From NCBI GenBank assembly GCA_049276455.1, contig JBASWL010000150.1, positions 1-25,101 of the forward strand: a stretch of 25,101 nucleotides of DNA. Reading direction: 5' to 3'. Made by a program: the position numbers and the translations under genes. The notes below the pieces were generated by a model that saw only the letters and a list, made by a program, of their open reading frames with translations, made no database searches and was not told where the DNA came from. Positions within the stretch are counted from its first letter, which is position 1; each line of letters opens with the position of its first letter. This document shows, in pieces, positions 22,703-25,101 of the stretch. Source of the DNA: Georgfuchsia sp049276455 (lineage in GTDB: Bacteria; Pseudomonadota; Gammaproteobacteria; Burkholderiales; Rhodocyclaceae).

Positions 22703-23413
22703 TCACTCCGGCACGGTTAGCTTTGTTCCGTCTTTGAACACGACCATACTCGGCACAAATTTTGTCGTGTACTTCCCTTCTTCCAAGTTCCACACCGCAC
22801 GATGCATATCTAGGAACTGGTTGTAGTCGCGCCCTCCCGTCCACGTCACAGACCTTCCTGGTTCGATGTTCTCGCTGATGCGGAAGTTGGTTGCACCAAC
22901 TTCCTTATCGAACACGTCGATGAATTTGATTTCACCTGCAACGCCCACCACAGCCTTTTCTGACTTGTTCTGAACCCCGATGCGGAATTCTTGGTACTCG
23001 CTGTATCGGCCGATGTCGAAGTTCTTCGGCAACTCCCGCTTGGCGAGCAGAGTCACGGTCACTGCATTGTTGAGTTGCTTTATCACGGTCGCACGCTCTT
23101 GTTCGAGCTTCTTTTTAAGAGCCTCCTCCTCCGCGCGCTTTGCCTCCTGCTCGGCGTCCCACTTCTTCTGTGCTTCTAGTGCTTGACCGATAGTCGTACC
23201 GGGTGGGATTCCCTTGCCACCAAACACTTCTCCCATCTTCGCTCGCATTAGGTAAGTCGCTACCTTCTCTCTGTCCGCATCGGACAGTTTCTTCAGTGCA
23301 GGAGCCAACCCCTTATCCCATGTCGACATGTCTGTTGGTATTACATTATCGGTGGGTTTCGAGCAGCCACAGAGAACAACGGTGGTAATCAATATAACGG
23401 CGAGGCGCTTCAT
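22703..23413 (-). CDS. cassette lipoprotein with coiled-coil region
   Basis: From ATG 23413 the protein has 236 residues: signal peptide MKRLAVILITTVVLCGC with lipobox LCGC (Cys17 lipidated), a helical region (about 30-80), a charged coiled-coil segment (about 82-120: EAQKKWDAEQEAKRAEEEAL, then repeated Lys/Glu heptads) and a C-terminal beta-rich domain (about 125-236) with FRIGVQNKSEKAVVGVAGEI, resembling domains that add extra protein contacts on lipoproteins. AGGAGA lies about 10 bp before the start. It probably sits in a membrane facing the periplasm. No specific family recognised. Integron lipoproteins are a known but poorly studied group. Confidence 0.75.
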   Translation of the reverse strand: MKRLAVILITTVVLCGCSKPTDNVIPTDMSTWDKGLAPALKKLSDADREKVATYLMRAKMGEVFGGKGIPPGTTIGQALEAQKKWDAEQEAKRAEEEALKKKLEQERATVIKQLNNAVTVTLLAKRELPKNFDIGRYSEYQEFRIGVQNKSEKAVVGVAGEIKFIDVFDKEVGATNFRISENIEPGRSVTWTGGRDYNQFLDMHRAVWNLEEGKYTTKFVPSMVVFKDGTKLTVPE

Positions 23414-23483
23414 ATGTAGGTATCTCCTATGCAAACGGTTATGAGTCAGTAATGGCAGTTGTGAATATGCGAGCTATTGGCTT

Positions 23484-23546
23484 GCCTAACGTGGAATTGA
23501 GGGGCGGCGCGCTTTTGCGCCGTCCCGCTCGAATGTAGGGTTAGCA
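23484..23546 (-). other. attC site
   Basis: GCCTAAC (23484-23490) and GTTAGCA (23540-23546) enclose GAGGGGCGGCGCGCTTTTGC and GCGCCGTCCCGCTC. Same subtype as the site at 22571. Confidence 0.9.
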
Positions 23547-23549
23547 GTT

Positions 23550-23954
23550 TTAGATGGCATATTGCTCCATATGCTCAAGAATGTGCTTGGGTATGTTGGG
23601 CCAACTAAACCCACCATTTTCATCCCATGATTTAGAGCCTGCCATAAGCCCAAGATTAAGCAGTTCGTCTCGCAGGGCATCGTGCGGATAGATATACCAT
23701 TTGCCATTTTGATTGAACGCAATGTAGATGTCTTTGCCGCTGTATTTTTGGTCTATGGTGAGGCGACCTTTGAGTTGCACCTTAATGAAATTGTTTCCGT
23801 CTATGTGACAGGCGATGAAATCTGCGCCTTGCCAATCATCGTTGAGCCACATGCAATTAAAGCCGTAGTCGGCCAGCTCGGCTGCCACCTTCTGGAAATT
23901 GAAATTTTCCTTTTGGCGTGAATTCAGTTGTGCGTATTGGATGCGTTGGAACAT
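23550..23954 (-). CDS. uncharacterised protein with PD-(D/E)xK-like nuclease motif
   Basis: The 134-residue protein shows a helix (about 11-33), then WLNDDWQGADFIACHIDG and NNFIKVQLKGR, giving Asp45, then Gln60-x-Lys62 after a short strand. This D...(E/Q)xK arrangement after a helix and hairpin matches the PD-(D/E)xK nuclease fold, where Gln often replaces Glu. The C-terminal part (NGKWYIYPHDALRDEL) is often seen in small homologs of this type. A nuclease role, for example in defence, is inference; it might also be an inactive fold member. The ATG is 13 bp from the attC core. Confidence 0.6.
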   Translation of the reverse strand: MFQRIQYAQLNSRQKENFNFQKVAAELADYGFNCMWLNDDWQGADFIACHIDGNNFIKVQLKGRLTIDQKYSGKDIYIAFNQNGKWYIYPHDALRDELLNLGLMAGSKSWDENGGFSWPNIPKHILEHMEQYAI

Positions 23955-23967
23955 TGATGACCTTGAC

Positions 23968-24055
23968 TGCTAACGTTCAAGGTGACCGGCGCTGCGCGGC
24001 TTCATCGCGCAGCGTCCAGAGAGCGAAGCGAACGGGGTCGACCGCAGGGTTGGGC
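23968..24055 (-). other. attC site
   Basis: TGCTAAC (23968-23974) and GTTGGGC (24049-24055) enclose CGCTGCGCGGCTTCATCGCG and GCGCAGCGTC, shared with the site at 20783. Confidence 0.88.
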
Positions 24056-24063
24056 CACAGTAT

Positions 24064-24564
24064 TCAATCAGGATACCGCCAGTCAATCACTCGGAGACGA
24101 AAGGCCTCAAGGCGACTGGCGGCCGCCGCGAGGCGCTGAAGGTCTTGATCGAAAGCGTCGGGCTGCAATTCTTCTTCGTGTTCTTCTCGTTCCCCCTTGC
24201 TGCCACGGAGCTTCGAGTTTCGGCGTAAGAGCCCCTCTTTTCCGTCAACGTTCAACCAAGCGTTGTAGCCTGAGTGAACTAGGTCGTTGCGGCGGTCGCC
24301 AAGATCTCCAAGTTCACCGATGAGTTTGTGGAATTCGCCTTTGGCAAGCGCGTCCGTGTTGTTACGTAGATCAACGAATCTAGCAAACAAGACGTCTGCT
24401 GTGTTCAGCCGTTTGCGGTACTCAAGGTCGTGCGCGAGGATGCGAACGACCTCGCAGTCTTTTGTATTGGCCAATAGCTCAAGAAGATCATTGACGGCGC
24501 TTTCAAGATGCTGGAATGCAACGATGAAGCGACCGAGTTGATGGTAGGCGGTAGGAGAGTTCAT
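24064..24564 (-). CDS. uncharacterised HEPN-like helical protein
   Basis: The 166-residue protein is predicted largely helical. It begins HQLGRFIVAFQHLESAVNDL, a pattern of N-terminal helices in small HEPN-like cassette proteins, and continues with LGDRRNDLVHSGY (88-100), where Arg92 and His97 form the Rx4H motif. A charged region (GSKGEREEHEEELQPD) follows and then a final helix. HEPN proteins are often RNases, but some act only as scaffolds. No fused enzyme domain is visible. Start 8 bp from attC core without a clear ribosome site. The resemblance to known families is motif-level. Confidence 0.6.
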   Translation of the reverse strand: MNSPTAYHQLGRFIVAFQHLESAVNDLLELLANTKDCEVVRILAHDLEYRKRLNTADVLFARFVDLRNNTDALAKGEFHKLIGELGDLGDRRNDLVHSGYNAWLNVDGKEGLLRRNSKLRGSKGEREEHEEELQPDAFDQDLQRLAAAASRLEAFRLRVIDWRYPD

Positions 24565-24571
24565 CTATGGG

Positions 24572-24637
24572 GCCCAACGTAAAGGTCACCGGCGGAGCGC
24601 CGCAGGCGCGGAGTCCGTGTGAACCGTAATGTTAGGG
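24572..24637 (-). other. attC site
   Basis: GCCCAAC (24572-24578) and GTTAGGG (24631-24637) enclose CACCGGCGGAGCGCCGCAGGC and GCGGAGTCCGTGTG. Confidence 0.88.
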
Positions 24638-24638
24638 G

Positions 24639-25101
24639 TCATGTGCTTAACCGAGCGTTTCTATCGACGCGGTAGACAGCAGCGCCAAGGATACGATTCT
24701 GGCCGCGCTTGCCTTTGACGGATTGCATCGGAAGACGTCTCACGATACGAGAGTTGGTCTGTGTTCTTATAGCCTCGAGCCGCGACCTGACTGTATCGGC
24801 TTTCGCCGCCGTGGTGTAGCCGATCATCAGGCCGTTTTGAATAGTAGGGCAATCGTGGAGCATTTCAACGATGCGCTTATGATCCTGGGCCAACGAATTG
24901 CCATCAGTGATTTTTTTAATCTCGATCAGAAAGCGGGGCATCTTTGACTGGTAGTAGACGGCAATATCTATGCGCCCGCCTCTACCAGAATATTCGTCAG
25001 CAATGGATTCCCCCGACGCCATTGCGCGAAGGTCTTTTACAGAAGCCTCAAGTAAGAGCTGAATACCTAGCTCCGCGAGCTTCTCGGCAATGATTGTTTG
25101 G
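24639..25101 (-). CDS. PD-(D/E)xK-like nuclease-fold protein, C-terminal part (runs off the right edge)
   Basis: The stop is at 24639-24641 and the frame is open to the right edge, giving at least 153 residues with the true start outside. A Met at 25022 is internal. The part visible contains SGRGGRIDIAVYY then PRFLIEIKKITDGNS: Asp (in RIDIA) and Glu-x-Lys (EIK) match the catalytic D...ExK of PD-(D/E)xK nucleases. The segment before (LLLEASVKDLRAMASGESIADEY) is the helix that usually precedes. The C-terminal part ends RNARLST. A nuclease or nuclease-like role is inference. The gene belongs to the cassette whose attC is at 24572. Confidence 0.65.
   Translation of the reverse strand, partial: QTIIAEKLAELGIQLLLEASVKDLRAMASGESIADEYSGRGGRIDIAVYYQSKMPRFLIEIKKITDGNSLAQDHKRIVEMLHDCPTIQNGLMIGYTTAAKADTVRSRLEAIRTQTNSRIVRRLPMQSVKGKRGQNRILGAAVYRVDRNARLST

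Larger units (their letters stand above)
14229..25101 (-). mobile_element. integron gene-cassette array (distal part; integrase not in window)
   Basis: About 16 short cassettes, almost all with the gene on the minus strand, are separated by attC-like sites of about 60-140 bp. Each good site is bounded on the plus strand by RYYYAAC (for example GCCTAAC, GCCCAAC, GGCTAAC) on the left and GTTRRRY (GTTAGAC, GTTGGGC, GTTAGGC) on the right, with imperfect inverted repeats between. Gene stops often lie in or next to the GTTRRRY core. Several attC sites share long identical stretches, as in lineage-specific chromosomal integrons. No intI gene is present. Orientation predicts intI and attI to the right of 25101, and the oldest cassettes at the left end. 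Without seeing intI, a cassette cluster lacking an integrase (CALIN) is also possible. Confidence 0.92.

Noticed and set aside
1..25101. CRISPR array, tRNA or rRNA genes
   Set aside because: The spaced repeats in the right half are attC sites of unequal length with genes between them, not CRISPR repeats; no tRNA or rRNA signature was seen.

Overview
The window looks like a piece of a betaproteobacterial chromosome; the lineage is inferred from protein flavour, gene order and dispersed repeats, not proven. It falls into two parts. From 1 to about 14 kb there are ordinary core or accessory genes with long, well-formed reading frames. From about 14.2 kb to the right edge there is an integron gene-cassette array: short, mostly unrelated genes, nearly all on the minus strand, separated by attC recombination sites.

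Left part. The start of a ClC-type chloride channel gene runs off the left edge. It sits 1 bp downstream of an OmpA-domain lipoprotein gene; both are on the minus strand. After a gap of about 450 bp, which holds an orphan intrinsic terminator and a palindrome over a promoter-like sequence, a plus-strand cluster begins: membrane-anchored trehalose-6-phosphate synthase (otsA-like), trehalose-6-phosphate phosphatase (otsB), a GH15 glucoamylase/trehalase-type hydrolase and an MscS-type mechanosensitive channel, all overlapping or closely packed. A UspA-type stress protein, a P2-type cation ATPase and a second MscS-family channel follow. Together they suggest an osmotic and ionic stress module that makes trehalose, can probably recycle it, and releases or pumps ions. 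A convergent SLC13-type permease with two RCK_C domains closes this part. A gene for a secreted protein with two SH3b domains, flanked by two copies of a dispersed repeat, separates it from the integron.

Right part. I can place about 13 well-formed attC sites and four degenerate or interrupted ones. Genes read leftward, so the array is entered from the right; the integrase and attI should lie beyond 25.1 kb and the left end is the old, distal end. This fits the greater decay seen there: a half attC next to an IS1182-family transposase remnant, a truncated hicA, and worn attC sites. Cassette cargo includes three SAM-dependent methyltransferases, a LysE-type exporter, a VOC/glyoxalase-fold protein, a GNAT acetyltransferase, a hicB antitoxin with a broken hicA, two proteins with HEPN-type Rx4H motifs, two proteins with PD-(D/E)xK-like nuclease motifs, several small membrane proteins, a lipoprotein, and one cassette without a credible gene that contains a long perfect hairpin. 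The uncharacterised HEPN, nuclease-like and membrane cassettes are the best candidates for undescribed biology, possibly phage defence.

I saw no tRNA, rRNA or CRISPR array.
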